NCBI RefSeq assembly: GCF_000428105.1
Contig: NZ_ATZH01000008.1
Coordinates: 124,001 to 188,000 of the forward strand
Reading direction: 5' to 3'
DNA: 64,000 bases
Source of the DNA: Bacteroides pyogenes DSM 20611 = JCM 6294
GTDB lineage: Bacteria > Bacteroidota > Bacteroidia > Bacteroidales > Bacteroidaceae
Part shown: in pieces, positions 25,650 through 34,901 of the stretch
How the letters are laid out: each line of letters starts with the position of its first letter
Position numbering within the stretch: position 1 is the first letter of the stretch
Program-made: the position numbers and the translations under genes
The notes under the pieces: generated by a model
The model's input: the letters and a program-made list of their open reading frames with translations, nothing else
Database searches by the model: none
Told to the model about the DNA's origin: nothing

Positions 25650-27965
25650 TCACTCCGCCTTGATGCTGTTTACCGGGTTTTCGCGGGCGATGCGCCATGC
25701 CTTCAGCACCACGCACACCACCGCAAGCAGCAGGATGAAGAGGGCCGTTCCGGCAAACAGGAGCGGATGCAGGCGGATATGCTCCGCAAACTGGCTGAGC
25801 CATGCCTTCCCCACAACATAAGAAGCAACCGTGCCGATGAGGACGGCAAAGACGGAGACGTACAGGATGTCGCGCACGAGCAGGCGAAGCACGTCGCCCA
25901 CTTCGGCCCCGTTCACTTTCCGCACGGCGATCTCCTTGCTCCGGCGCCGGGTTTCATCGCTCACATATCCGATAAGCCCCATGACAATGATAAGCAGAAT
26001 AAATCCCGAAGTGATCCAGACCGAATTTCGGAAACGGTAGACAGGCTTATAAATGTCTTTCAGCATGCTGTCGACCGACATAAAATTCAGCCCCGCAAGC
26101 GGATAAGTTTCTTCCATATACCGGTTCAGCCGCCTCAGGTTCTCGTCGTAAGGCTCTTTCAGGCGGACATTGAACACCAGACTCGCTTTTTCACCGGCTA
26201 TCAGGGCAATCGGCGACTGGCCGCCGTAGAAGCTCTCGTTACGGATGTCGCGGAACACGCCCGTTATCGTCCCGTTCAAACCGTTCAACTTCTTGCCCAC
26301 AGCCCCGTCGGTCCACCTCATGAGGCGCACCAACTCTTCATTCACCAAGATGTCTTCCTCCTTCCGGAAAGAAGTTCCCTCCACGATCCCGATGCCCATC
26401 ACCTCCGGATAGTTGAACCGGCAATAGTTGAGGTTGAGCGTAGCGAGCCGCCTTCCGTCGTTGCTCATCAGTCCCTGCGTCCAATACTGGCCCAGCACGC
26501 TGTGCGTGGATACGGTCACCCCCTCAGCCATCGGCTGGCGGGCGAGAGCCTCTTTCACGTTCTCCGCCATCTCTTCCGGTATGTTGTTGCCGGCTTCCAC
26601 CAGCCCCGGCACGTCGATTCCCATGTCGCGGCTCATCAGGTGCCGGTATTGCGAAATAGCCACAAGAAGCAGCCCCATGACGAACGAAGCACCCATAAAC
26701 TGCACGAACAGCAGCGACCGCTTCCATCCTTTTTTCCCGTCGGTATGGCGACGGAACACCTGCGTGACCGGAATGCGCGAAAACAAATGCCCCGGCACAC
26801 ACCCCGCCAGCACGAAAAGAGTCACGACGACAAGTGCGGGAACCCACATCGTCTCCCACGCGAACAGCGAAGAAAGCTTCACCGACAGCAGGTCTTCAAT
26901 AAGCGTCCGGGCATTGTAGATGCACAGGAAGCTCAGCAGTACGGATACCAGCACCAGAACGCCTGTCTCCGCAAGAAACATGCCGAAGATGTCCGCCGAT
27001 CCCGCTCCGCTGCACTTGTACACGCCCACGCTTTTCGCTCTGCGGCCCAGAGCGGATACGGATATGAGAATGTAGTTCATGATGGCGGTAAAGAAGATGG
27101 AGAATCCGAGGAAACCGTAGATGAAAAGACGTTTCCGCACGGAAGCATCCTCCAAATGGAGCTTCACGATGGGAGTGACGCTGAAATCCATCTTCCAGCC
27201 GGCGTATTGTCCCGGCGTATATCTTTCTATCGCGCTTTGGATGCGCGCATTCAGCCGATCGATGTCGGAAGCGCTACGCAGCCTCAGAAAAGCGTTAAAT
27301 ACATCGTTGCCCTTCCAGCCGTTTCCATACATATACCCGCCGTCCCGGTGAACGCTCACGACAAAATCGTGGGTAAGAATCGTGTTTTCCGGCACGTCTT
27401 TATACACTCCGCGCACAGTCAGCTCGATCTTTCTTCCCATAGAGAGCGTTTTCCCCACAGGGTCGGCGTTTCCGAATACCTCCCGGGCGAAACGCTCCGA
27501 GACAAAAGCGCTGCCCGGCATGATGAGATCTTTCTCGTTCCCTTTCAGCACCGGTATGCCCATCGTGCGGAAAAAGCAAGTATCCGCAAAGATATAACCG
27601 GCATCTTTCAAAAGCCTGTCTTCATAATACACGTTCCTTTCCTGAATGGCGCACACGCAAGAAGCATGCTCCACCAACTCCGGGAGGTCTTGCGCCAGAG
27701 CCGCCGCGACAGGAGCGAAAACCGTGTAGTCCATCCCCTTGTCTTCGTATCTTACCACCTCCCCCGTGCTGAGGTTGGTCGTTCTGCATCCCACGAGCAC
27801 GAGGCGTTCCGCGTCCGGGTAACCCCTCTCGTAGCTCAGTTCGAAAGCGATCTGCGAGAAAAGCAAGATGCCGACGATGAGTCCCAGCGAAAGCGAAATC
27901 ACTTTGGTGACGTTCGCCCCCATTTCGCGCGGAAGTACCCGCAACGCATAGTATATGTGCTTCAT
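25650..27965 (-). CDS. ABC transporter permease, FtsX/MacB type (second permease of the operon)
   Basis: A 771-residue inner-membrane protein with an N-terminal helix, a MacB_PCD periplasmic domain (about 60-250), a first FtsX block of three helices (about 290-420), a second periplasmic segment and a C-terminal FtsX block (about 670-770; [12 protein letters not shown] in the coupling region). It is a paralogue of the other permease in the operon. The ATG at 27965 follows GGGAGGGA, a rare strong Shine-Dalgarno-like sequence, and makes the start match its paralogue ([11 protein letters not shown] versus MKQIYYVIQTL). It starts 13 bp after the ATPase stop. Likely exports or transduces force in an envelope system; the substrate is unknown. 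Confidence 0.9.
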   Translation of the reverse strand: MKHIYYALRVLPREMGANVTKVISLSLGLIVGILLFSQIAFELSYERGYPDAERLVLVGCRTTNLSTGEVVRYEDKGMDYTVFAPVAAALAQDLPELVEHASCVCAIQERNVYYEDRLLKDAGYIFADTCFFRTMGIPVLKGNEKDLIMPGSAFVSERFAREVFGNADPVGKTLSMGRKIELTVRGVYKDVPENTILTHDFVVSVHRDGGYMYGNGWKGNDVFNAFLRLRSASDIDRLNARIQSAIERYTPGQYAGWKMDFSVTPIVKLHLEDASVRKRLFIYGFLGFSIFFTAIMNYILISVSALGRRAKSVGVYKCSGAGSADIFGMFLAETGVLVLVSVLLSFLCIYNARTLIEDLLSVKLSSLFAWETMWVPALVVVTLFVLAGCVPGHLFSRIPVTQVFRRHTDGKKGWKRSLLFVQFMGASFVMGLLLVAISQYRHLMSRDMGIDVPGLVEAGNNIPEEMAENVKEALARQPMAEGVTVSTHSVLGQYWTQGLMSNDGRRLATLNLNYCRFNYPEVMGIGIVEGTSFRKEEDILVNEELVRLMRWTDGAVGKKLNGLNGTITGVFRDIRNESFYGGQSPIALIAGEKASLVFNVRLKEPYDENLRRLNRYMEETYPLAGLNFMSVDSMLKDIYKPVYRFRNSVWITSGFILLIIVMGLIGYVSDETRRRSKEIAVRKVNGAEVGDVLRLLVRDILYVSVFAVLIGTVASYVVGKAWLSQFAEHIRLHPLLFAGTALFILLLAVVCVVLKAWRIARENPVNSIKAE

Positions 27966-27978
27966 CCGTCCCTCCCCT

Positions 27979-28653
27979 TTATGCAGTGATATTCGCCACA
28001 ATGCTTCCGTCGAAAAGATGCACCGTGCGATGCGCGAACGACGCGTCGTGCTGCGAGTGCGTCACCATCACGATGGTCGTCCCCTCCTTGTTCAGCTCGG
28101 TGAGCAGGTTCATCACCTCCGCCCCGTTTTTAGAGTCGAGGTTGCCCGTAGGCTCGTCGGCAAGAATCAGCTTCGGAGCGGCTACGACGGCACGGGCTAT
28201 CGCCACACGTTGCTGCTGCCCGCCCGAAAGCTGCTGCGGGAAATGCTTGGCGCGGTGGCCGATATTCATTCTTCTCAGCATTGCCTCCACCATCTCCCTG
28301 CGTTCGGACGCCTTGATGTCGAGGTACGTCAGGGGCAGTTCCACGTTTTCGTAAACGTTGAGCTCGTCTATGAGGTTGAAGCTCTGGAACACAAATCCCA
28401 GCTTCCCCTTCCGCACCCGCGTGCGCTGCTTCTCTTTCAGCCCCGCCACTTCCTCGCCTATGAGGCGGTAAGACCCTTCGGTCGGACTGTCGAGCAGTCC
28501 GAGGATATTGAGCAACGTAGATTTTCCGCAGCCCGACGGTCCCATCACCGCCACGAATTCTCCTTCGTTCACTTCGAGGTTCACCCGGTTCAACGCCACC
28601 GTCTCCACTTCCGAAGTACGGAAAACCTTGCTGATGTTTTCAAGTTTAATCAT
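27979..28653 (-). CDS. ABC transporter ATP-binding protein (LolD/MacB family)
   Basis: The cytosolic ATPase that powers the two flanking FtsX-type permeases. In its 224 residues are Walker [10 protein letters not shown] (about 38), Q-loop [10 protein letters not shown], signature LSGGQQQR (about 141), Walker [14 protein letters not shown] and H-loop VTHSQ. It lies in the order permease-ATPase-permease with gaps of 56 and 13 bp, so the three genes form one operon downstream of the sigma-54 site at 31059. Confidence 0.95.
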   Translation of the reverse strand: MIKLENISKVFRTSEVETVALNRVNLEVNEGEFVAVMGPSGCGKSTLLNILGLLDSPTEGSYRLIGEEVAGLKEKQRTRVRKGKLGFVFQSFNLIDELNVYENVELPLTYLDIKASERREMVEAMLRRMNIGHRAKHFPQQLSGGQQQRVAIARAVVAAPKLILADEPTGNLDSKNGAEVMNLLTELNKEGTTIVMVTHSQHDASFAHRTVHLFDGSIVANITA

Positions 28654-28709
28654 AGCTTTACTGTTTTGTTTTTAATATATTAATTATCAATTTATTATCA
28701 CAAACACGA

Positions 28710-31016
28710 TTACTCCATCCGAATGCTTCTTACCGGATCGTCCGAAGCGATGCGCCCCGCCCTTATCAGCACACATCCGGTAATCGCCGCCCATATCCCC
28801 AACGCCACATATACCAATGCCCGGACATCGGGATAGGCATACTCGTTGAATTGCTCCAGCCACTTCGCTCCTACCGCCCAAGAGGCGGCAATCCCGATGC
28901 AAAGCGCGGGAACGGCCACTCGCCATACCTCTTTCGCAAGCATCGCCAGCACTTCCGACGCTTGCGCCCCGTTCACCTTGCGGATGGCAATCTCCTTGCT
29001 TCGCAGCCGTATTTCATCATTCACATAGCCCAACAACCCCATCAAAGCAATCAGCAGGATAGACACCGACGCCAGCCATACGGCGTTGCGGAAACGGGCG
29101 ATGCCGGAGTATTGCCTGTCGAGCTTCCCGCGCAGAGAAACGAACACCGCATCATCGGCGGGAAACGCCTCTTTCATCACTTCGTTGAGCTTGCGCAGGT
29201 TCTCGTCAAAAGGCTCTTTCAGCCTCAGATAATGATGCATCGACCCTCGCGTGGCTATCAGCATGATGGGCAGTTGCGACTCGTACGCGCTGCGGATGGA
29301 GTAATCGGGCACTACGCCCGCCACCGTCATTTTACTGCCGTCGTAATAAGACACTTGCCGGCCTATGGGGTCGCCTGTCCAGCCTGCCTGCCTCACGAAC
29401 TCCTCACTCACCAGTATTTCGCCTTCGGCGGCGACGTCTCTTCCTTTCAGCAGCCTGATTCCCATCATGGACACGAAACCGGGATCCACCCATTCGATGC
29501 GCGTATCCACCTTGCGGTTGTCGCCCGCGTCGAACGTATCGCCGCTATACCCCGAACAAATCAGCTGGTTGGCGGCCCCGTAGCTCTCTACCATGGGCAG
29601 GTTGCGGAAAAAGGCTGCGGCATTGTCGTGCCCGCCTCCGAACTTGAACCAGCACGTCACCACCCTGTCGGGGTTGTAGCCCACGTCTTTCGTCATCACC
29701 ATGCGGTACTGCCAGAGCACGAACACCAGAAAGCCCGAAACGAACGCCATCCCCGCAAACTGAATGAAAAGCAGCGGACGCTTCCACGAAGTTTTCCGTT
29801 CGGAATACCGCTTGAAGACCTGCGTCACAGGGACGGAGGCAAACAGCAGCGCGGGAAGCACGCCTGCCAAGGCGAAAACCAGCCCCACCGCCAGAGCGGG
29901 CGCCCATACCGTCTGCCACGTAAAGAGCGAGCTCAGGCGGGCGGAAGCCATGTCTTCGATGAAGTCGCGAAACTGCCACATCAGCAGCGCGACAAGCCCC
30001 AACGAGACGAGCAGAATGAAAAACGCCTCCATCAGAAACATCCTGAGCACATCGCCGTCGGTAGCTCCGCTGCATTTGTGCACCCCGATGGCTTTGGCCC
30101 GCTTCGCCAACGAGGAGACGGATATGAGCACATAGTTGAACGCCGCCACGAGCAAAATGCCGAAAGCCAGCACAGACATCACCACGATCATGGTGCGCAC
30201 GGCGGAATTGTCGAAGTGCATCCGCTCCAAGGGATGAAACGCGAAGGTTATGTTTTTCCCGGTCTTCTTGCCGAAATCGGGGATATACCTCTTGAGCATA
30301 TCGGGCAACCGCCCCTCTACCGCCTTCACCCCCGAAGAGGGGTTACGGAAACGGACAATCGAACGGTAGCTTATGTCGTAGCCCCATCCCCCGCGTCCGG
30401 CGTTCCACAGCACAGCCATGGGAATAACCGCATCGAAGGCTATGTCGGTATTATCGCCCATATCCTCGAAGACACCCCGTATGTTGAACGGCGTTTTGCG
30501 GTCGGCATACAGCACTTTGCCCACAGCATCCGCCGGATTGCCCGAACCCGCCACTTTCGACGCCAGCGCGCGCGAAACGAAAATCGCGTTCGGATCCGAG
30601 AGTTCTCCCGGTTTGCCCGCCAGCACGCCGATTCCCAGCGTCGGGAACAAATGTTCGTCGGCATACACCGTTCGTTCCGAAAGGCGCGTGTCACCGCAAT
30701 AATATACCGATTCCCCCTTCTCCCTCAGTATCGTGGCGTCTTCCACCTCTTCGGGAAAATTCTCGCGCACAGCCGCAGAGAAAGGGCCGAACGTGTAGGG
30801 AGCGCCTTTCCCCTCACTCATCTCTTCAAATCCGCTCAGGTACGCCACATAAAGCTCGGCGGGGCGGTGCAGGAAATTGTAATAGCTCAGTTCGAACGCC
30901 ACGCGGGCAAACAGCAGGATACCGACAAAAAGCCCCAGCGTGAGTGAAACCGTCTTGATGACGTTCGAGCCTCGTCCGCGCAGCAAAGTCTGAATGACAT
31001 AGTAAATCTGTTTCAT
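28710..31016 (-). CDS. ABC transporter permease, FtsX/MacB type (first gene of the operon)
   Basis: A 768-residue paralogue of the permease at 25650, with the same architecture: N-terminal helix with GSNVIKTVSLTLGLFVG, MacB_PCD domain, FtsX block, large periplasmic segment and terminal FtsX block with SKEIAIRKVNGAQ. I place the start at the ATG at 31016, four codons inside the longest frame, to match the paralogue. No membrane-fusion or TolC partner is encoded nearby, unlike tripartite MacAB pumps. Transcription probably begins about 30 bp upstream from a sigma-54 promoter. Confidence 0.9.
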   Translation of the reverse strand: MKQIYYVIQTLLRGRGSNVIKTVSLTLGLFVGILLFARVAFELSYYNFLHRPAELYVAYLSGFEEMSEGKGAPYTFGPFSAAVRENFPEEVEDATILREKGESVYYCGDTRLSERTVYADEHLFPTLGIGVLAGKPGELSDPNAIFVSRALASKVAGSGNPADAVGKVLYADRKTPFNIRGVFEDMGDNTDIAFDAVIPMAVLWNAGRGGWGYDISYRSIVRFRNPSSGVKAVEGRLPDMLKRYIPDFGKKTGKNITFAFHPLERMHFDNSAVRTMIVVMSVLAFGILLVAAFNYVLISVSSLAKRAKAIGVHKCSGATDGDVLRMFLMEAFFILLVSLGLVALLMWQFRDFIEDMASARLSSLFTWQTVWAPALAVGLVFALAGVLPALLFASVPVTQVFKRYSERKTSWKRPLLFIQFAGMAFVSGFLVFVLWQYRMVMTKDVGYNPDRVVTCWFKFGGGHDNAAAFFRNLPMVESYGAANQLICSGYSGDTFDAGDNRKVDTRIEWVDPGFVSMMGIRLLKGRDVAAEGEILVSEEFVRQAGWTGDPIGRQVSYYDGSKMTVAGVVPDYSIRSAYESQLPIMLIATRGSMHHYLRLKEPFDENLRKLNEVMKEAFPADDAVFVSLRGKLDRQYSGIARFRNAVWLASVSILLIALMGLLGYVNDEIRLRSKEIAIRKVNGAQASEVLAMLAKEVWRVAVPALCIGIAASWAVGAKWLEQFNEYAYPDVRALVYVALGIWAAITGCVLIRAGRIASDDPVRSIRME

Positions 31017-31058
31017 GGTTTGTCTCATTTTTTGGGCATAAACAGCCGCTTTCTATAA

Positions 31059-31074
31059 AGCAGAAAGCGTGCCA
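31059..31074 (-). promoter_or_regulatory. Sigma-54 promoter of the FtsX/ATPase/FtsX operon
   Basis: On the minus strand TGGCACGCTTTCTGCT matches the -24/-12 consensus TGGCACG-N4-TTGCW at all but one position, with the invariant GG and GC at the correct 10-bp spacing. It would start transcription about 30 bp before the first permease. An NtrC-family activator gene is nearby at 34902. Confidence 0.75.
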
Positions 31075-31130
31075 AAACACATAAGACATTGATAACCAGC
31101 ATAAGCATCCGGTTGCTGCCCTGCCCCACT

Positions 31131-31170
31131 GTCTAATAATCATACACCGGCGTCTAAAATTCATACAGGC
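31131..31170. repeat. Two ~20-bp direct repeats upstream of the sigma-54 promoter
   Basis: GTCTAATAATCATACACCGG and its near copy (31152 on, GTCTAAAATTCATACAGGC) are adjacent. They sit 57-112 bp upstream of the sigma-54 box, where an enhancer-binding activator would act, and also form the left edge of the decayed islet. Confidence 0.6.
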
Positions 31171-31623
31171 AAGACATCTTTAGCTTGCTTTTGCAGATAA
31201 GAATACCCATTAACATTGAAAGCATAAAATACTTTAGGACTACCTATGTCATATCTCGCAAATTTTCGGATTGAATCAAACATAGGATGATTCCCGTTTT
31301 TTGTTATAAAATGGTATTTTTGAAGAAAGATATAAAATAGACTTCGTTTGAATTGTCGAGTTATAATTGATGTCCTAAAATTACTTCTGATTTTTATAAG
31401 ATGCTTTTTGTGATAATAGTTGAAGAAGAAAAACAAAGTCTAATGCTGGTTTACCTAATGTTGCAGTGCCAAAATAAGCATTGCAATCATCGCATATATC
31501 AAAACCTATTTCATCTCCGCCAAGGCTATGTGGTAAAATATGAGGTTTATTTTCAAAAGAAACTTCTGGCTCTTTTTTACCACACCAAATGCATTGTCCT
31601 GTTTCTGTATATTTCATAATCAA
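31161..31623 (-). pseudogene. Broken HNH endonuclease (HNH_5-like)
   Basis: The N-terminal fragment (ATG at 31623, stop at 31381) contains CIWCGKK, PHILPHSLGGDE and CDDCN, the zinc-ribbon/HNH pattern of HNH_5 proteins. Beyond its stop, another frame continues with RQFKRSLFYIFLQKYHF and FDSIRKFARYDIGSPKVFYAF, which read like the C-terminal end of the same type of protein. The central part is missing and the frame is shifted, so the gene is not functional. AT-rich compared with the flanks. Such nucleases are common in phage-defence settings. Confidence 0.7.
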
Positions 31624-31635
31624 ATATCATAAACT

Positions 31636-32536
31636 TTATTTCCATGCTTCCTCATTTTTCCAATCGTGGGTAAATCCCATTGCAGCTATATCTACTGAAA
31701 GAAAATCCGCCAACAATCCCGAAAGTTTTTCGTTGAAGTTATTATTGGGAGAAACCGAAAAGAGGAAATATCGGATTATGCACAAGCGATAGTAAATCCG
31801 TTTCTTATCAACTTTTGAGGTATCAATCCATGCATTTTTAGTCTTTTGGGGTTCGGCAGGATTCAACATAAAATCCCTGTTCCATACTCTCGCATGGTGA
31901 CAACACATATTACGGAGGTTGGCAAGCACCGTCAGCCACGAGATAAAAACCTGTGGTTTCAGACCGAAATAACCGGCAATGTGCTTCATCAGTTGGTTGC
32001 TGGCTATATTGGAATAGATGTAGTTCAAGTTACCGAAAGACAATACTTCCGTTATCATCCATGCAGGAGGATAACTTTCGATATAGTTACACCTAAAATC
32101 TTCAATGTAATCTTCTTTGCTTGATGCCAATTCCTTCTTCTATGATTGTCAAAGTTTGGTTGAACTTTTCCTGATTGGCAAAACATTCCGGTTTCGTTAT
32201 CCAATACCTGTCATTTAGTTCCTGGCATCCGATATTTGCTAATACGCTGCGAATGGCTACTTCTATTTTCTCTATTTCGTTGAAAAGTAGAATACGTAAT
32301 TTCTTGTCAAAGCGATAGAGCGTCAAGACTTGTTCAAAAGTAGTTCCCTCTTTTAGTAGCAAATCCCTTTTGGGAGTTTTATAAAAAGGATAGATGTATG
32401 CTGAAAGACGATGATAACCGATATTCATCAGATATTTTTCTACCTTATGCTCATCTTTTATGAGCATTCCTCTTGATTTTAGTATTTGAACAATTTGTTT
32501 CGGAGAAGAATATGGTTTGGCGAAACTTGTTTTCAT
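31636..32536 (-). pseudogene. Frameshifted Abi-family (AbiD/AbiF, Abi_2) abortive-infection protein
   Basis: Two overlapping frames together give one Abi_2 protein. The first starts at the ATG at 32536 (MKTSFAKPYSSPKQIVQILKSRG; then YRFDKKLRILLFNEIEKIEVAIRS). The second runs from about 32130 to 31636 (SKEDYIEDF, PPAWMITEVLSFGNL, LRNMCCHHARVWNR). Removing one G of the GG at about 32133-32134 joins them as IEEELASSKEDYIEDF, which restores the family pattern. The RNxxxH-like motif RNMCCHH is intact. A sequencing error could mimic this, but the broken neighbouring HNH gene supports real decay. Confidence 0.8.
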
Positions 32537-32690
32537 AGTATGTATAATAAAAAACGACCCGCCGATTTGAGCATTGTGAAGAGGCTTGGCAGGTTCTAAT
32601 GATGCAAAGGTAGTAAAATGGTTTGGAATAGCCAAATAATCTGTGATAGAATGCTCAAAAAACATGAAAAACAGGTTAATTCATACAGGC

Positions 32691-32980
32691 GGGCCGTGCG
32701 CCCGCAAAGCTGCATCGCCGGACCTTCTTTTGCAGGAGACTTACAACGGGAAAAACAGAGGTTTCGATCAAAGAAAACGGAGCCGCCACTTGCGAAAAAC
32801 AGAGGCTCTGTTGCGTCGAAAAAACGGCTTTTTCATCCGCCGGAAAAAGGGCTAAAATGCGGAACAGCAAATGGAACACTTTTTCGGCTTCATAAAGAAT
32901 TGTTTCATAGACTATTACATCATTTTATTAAACAGAGGGCGAACGCCTAAGCGAACACTTAATAAATAAGGGATAATAAA
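32691..32980. other. Intergenic region with degenerate repeats, no gene seen
   Basis: After a small GC-rich hairpin (GCGGGC / GCCCGC, 32688-32705) the sequence has scattered AAAAACAGAGG words (about 32752 and 32800) and CGGAGC/CGGCTTTTT motifs like those in the other arrays. No open frame has recognisable similarity. The AT-rich stretch from about 32880 leads into the promoter at 33052. Confidence 0.5.
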
Positions 32981-33051
32981 TGAATATATATTTAAAAATA
33001 TATATTCTGATCGATTTCGCGAAAAATGGCGGAAAAAAACAGGTAAAAAGA

Positions 33052-33082
33052 TTGACATCGCCCGTAAAAAAACGTATATTTG
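33052..33082 (+). promoter_or_regulatory. Promoter of the phosphoesterase lipoprotein gene (TTGACA-N17-TATATTTG)
   Basis: TTG at 33052 and TATATTTG at 33075-33082 are 20 bp apart, matching the Bacteroidetes consensus. It excludes in-frame starts upstream of 33082 and supports the ATG at 33124. Confidence 0.8.
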
Positions 33083-33123
33083 CACATAGAAAATCACATA
33101 AAAAATCACTGCTGAAACCGACT

Positions 33124-34032
33124 ATGAAAAAAACGCCGCACACACTTCTCCGTCACATCCGCATACACCCGGCAACCGGACGCAGAACCCTGCGCACCTC
33201 CCTCCGCCTTGCCAACATACACCCCGCAAGCGGACGAAGCTCCCTGCTCGCACTCCTCTGCTGCATCCTGCTTACGGGATGCGACCTGATAGACTATCAC
33301 CCCTACGACGTCCGCATCACCGGCGAAAGAGACGTGAACGCCCGCAACGCCGCACGGATAGAAGCTGCGTGCAAGGGCAAGAAAACCATACGATTCGTCA
33401 CCATGGGCGATTCGCAGCGGTGGTATGACGAGACGAAGAAGTTCGTGACGGAGATAAACAAGAGAGACGACATCGACTTCGTGATACACGGGGGAGACAT
33501 GAGCGACTTCGGGCTGACGAAGGAATTTCTGTGGCAACGCGACATCATGAACGGACTGAAGGTGCCCTACGTTGTCCTGATCGGCAACCACGACTGTCTG
33601 GGCACGGGCGAAGAGGCGTACCGCAAGATATTCGGCCCCACGAATTTCGCTTTCATCGCCGGAAACGTGAAGTTCGTATGCCTCAACACCAACGCGCTGG
33701 AATACGACTATTCGCAACCGATACCCGACTTCGACTTCATGGAGAAGGAATGGACGAACCGGAAGGGGGAGTTCGAAAAGACGGTGGTAAGCATGCACGT
33801 GCACCCCTATTCGGACGTGTTCAACAACAACGTGGCGAAGGTGTTTCAATACTACGTCACACAATATCCCGGCCTGCAATTCTGCACGGCCGCCCACAAC
33901 CACAGCTTCAGCGACAAGATTCCGTTCGACGACGGAGTGCACTACATCGTGAGCGACTGCATGAAAAACCGCAGTTACCTTGTTTTTACCATCACCCCCG
34001 AAACATACGAGTATGAATTGGTTAAGTTCTGA
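33124..34032 (+). CDS. Metallophosphoesterase lipoprotein
   Basis: A calcineurin-like phosphoesterase anchored as a lipoprotein. Metal-binding motifs in order: GDSQ, GGDMSD, GNHD, SMHVHP and AHNHS, the full set for a dinuclear site. The lipobox LLTGC lies unusually far in, near residue 53. The preceding ~40 residues are basic and contain an 18-residue near-duplication (RIHPATGRRTLRTS and NIHPASGRSSLLAL) from a 54-bp DNA repeat (CATACACCC at 33162 and 33216). The open frame reaches back to 32980, but the promoter lies inside that part. The next gene starts 5 bp after the stop; they form an operon. Confidence 0.88.
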   Translation: MKKTPHTLLRHIRIHPATGRRTLRTSLRLANIHPASGRSSLLALLCCILLTGCDLIDYHPYDVRITGERDVNARNAARIEAACKGKKTIRFVTMGDSQRWYDETKKFVTEINKRDDIDFVIHGGDMSDFGLTKEFLWQRDIMNGLKVPYVVLIGNHDCLGTGEEAYRKIFGPTNFAFIAGNVKFVCLNTNALEYDYSQPIPDFDFMEKEWTNRKGEFEKTVVSMHVHPYSDVFNNNVAKVFQYYVTQYPGLQFCTAAHNHSFSDKIPFDDGVHYIVSDCMKNRSYLVFTITPETYEYELVKF

Positions 34033-34036
34033 CAAT

Positions 34037-34858
34037 ATGCTCCGCCTGTGCGGCATCGCCCTGTTCTTATTTTCTACCTGCTGCCGTAACCTTCCCGCGC
34101 AACCCGTTCCCGTCGAGGATGCCCGCATTCCCGATTCGGTGACGCCGAGTCAGGCGCCCACCGCAGAAAACGCCTCCGAAAGCTCCCCCTGCACTGCCGA
34201 CACGATAAAGCCGTGTCAGGCTCCGCTCGCAGAGATCACCTGCGACAGCGCCGTCTTCGATGCCGATCGGGTGATGCAGAAATCTCCCAAGCATCATAAG
34301 TACGACCGCCGCGTGCACCGCTTCCGCCGGAAATGGGAACAGCTCATACCGACGCACTCCAAAGTGCAGTTCGCGGGAAACATGGGGCTGCTCTCCTACG
34401 GCATGGGATGGGACTATGGCAAACGGAGCCAGTGGGAGACCGACCTGCTGTTGGGCTTCATCCCCAAATATTCGTCGAAAAGGCCCAAACTGACCATGAC
34501 GCTCAAGCAGAACTATATGCCGTGGAGCGTGGGGCTGGGGGAAAGATTCTCCGCCGAGCCGCTGGCGTGCGGGCTTTACATGAACACGGTGTTCGGACAC
34601 GAATTCTGGGTGAGAGAACCCGAACGCTATCCGAAAGGCTACTACGGCTTCTCGAGCAAAATCCGCTTCCACATCTTCGTCGGGCAGCGGCTGACGTACG
34701 ACATCGACCCGCAGTGGAGGTTTATGGCGAAATCGGTCACTTTCTTCTACGAGATCAGCACCTGCGACCTCTATCTGGTGAGTGCCGCGACCAACAGTTA
34801 CCTCCGTCCGCGCGACTACCTGAGCCTCTCTTTCGGACTGAAATTCCAGTGGCTATGA
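34037..34858 (+). CDS. Predicted outer-membrane protein of unknown function
   Basis: About 273 residues with a signal peptide (MLRLCGIALFLFS...PAQ), then a low-complexity periplasmic linker and a C-terminal region of amphipathic strands ending in FQWL, as for a small beta-barrel. The linker (about residues 30-85) includes a 66-bp DNA duplication: GTCAGGC at 34149 and GTCAGG at 34215, encoding PSQAPTAENAS and PCQAPLAEITC. An in-frame ATG at 34013 overlaps the preceding stop and would add eight residues. Cotranscribed with the phosphoesterase; I do not recognise a named family. Confidence 0.7.
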   Translation: MLRLCGIALFLFSTCCRNLPAQPVPVEDARIPDSVTPSQAPTAENASESSPCTADTIKPCQAPLAEITCDSAVFDADRVMQKSPKHHKYDRRVHRFRRKWEQLIPTHSKVQFAGNMGLLSYGMGWDYGKRSQWETDLLLGFIPKYSSKRPKLTMTLKQNYMPWSVGLGERFSAEPLACGLYMNTVFGHEFWVREPERYPKGYYGFSSKIRFHIFVGQRLTYDIDPQWRFMAKSVTFFYEISTCDLYLVSAATNSYLRPRDYLSLSFGLKFQWL

Positions 34859-34868
34859 AATATTTTCG

Positions 34869-34876
34869 TACTTTTG
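34869..34876 (+). promoter_or_regulatory. Promoter of the response-regulator/kinase pair, -7 box TACTTTTG
   Basis: TAnnTTTG match 26 bp before the regulator's ATG at 34902, so this pair is likely expressed by the housekeeping sigma factor. Confidence 0.65.
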
Positions 34877-34901
34877 TGCCTAATCCATATTTTTACCTGA
34901 C

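Larger units (their letters stand above)
31158..32690. other. AT-rich islet with broken defence genes, bounded by 13-bp direct repeats
   Basis: AATTCATACAGGC occurs at 31158-31170 and again at 32678-32690. The enclosed 1.5 kb is visibly AT-richer than the flanks and holds only the HNH and Abi pseudogenes. It separates the sigma-54-driven ABC operon from the regulator region. The left repeat is itself one unit of a short array, so the duplication may predate insertion. Confidence 0.55.

Noticed and set aside
25767..27989. 740-residue open frame on the plus strand
   Set aside because: Antisense to the FtsX permease, which has a paralogue and clear domains; a similar shadow occurs at 28851-30947 opposite the other permease.
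32120..32140. Programmed frameshift in the Abi gene
   Set aside because: No slippery heptamer or downstream structure is apparent, and the neighbouring HNH gene is also broken, so decay is simpler.
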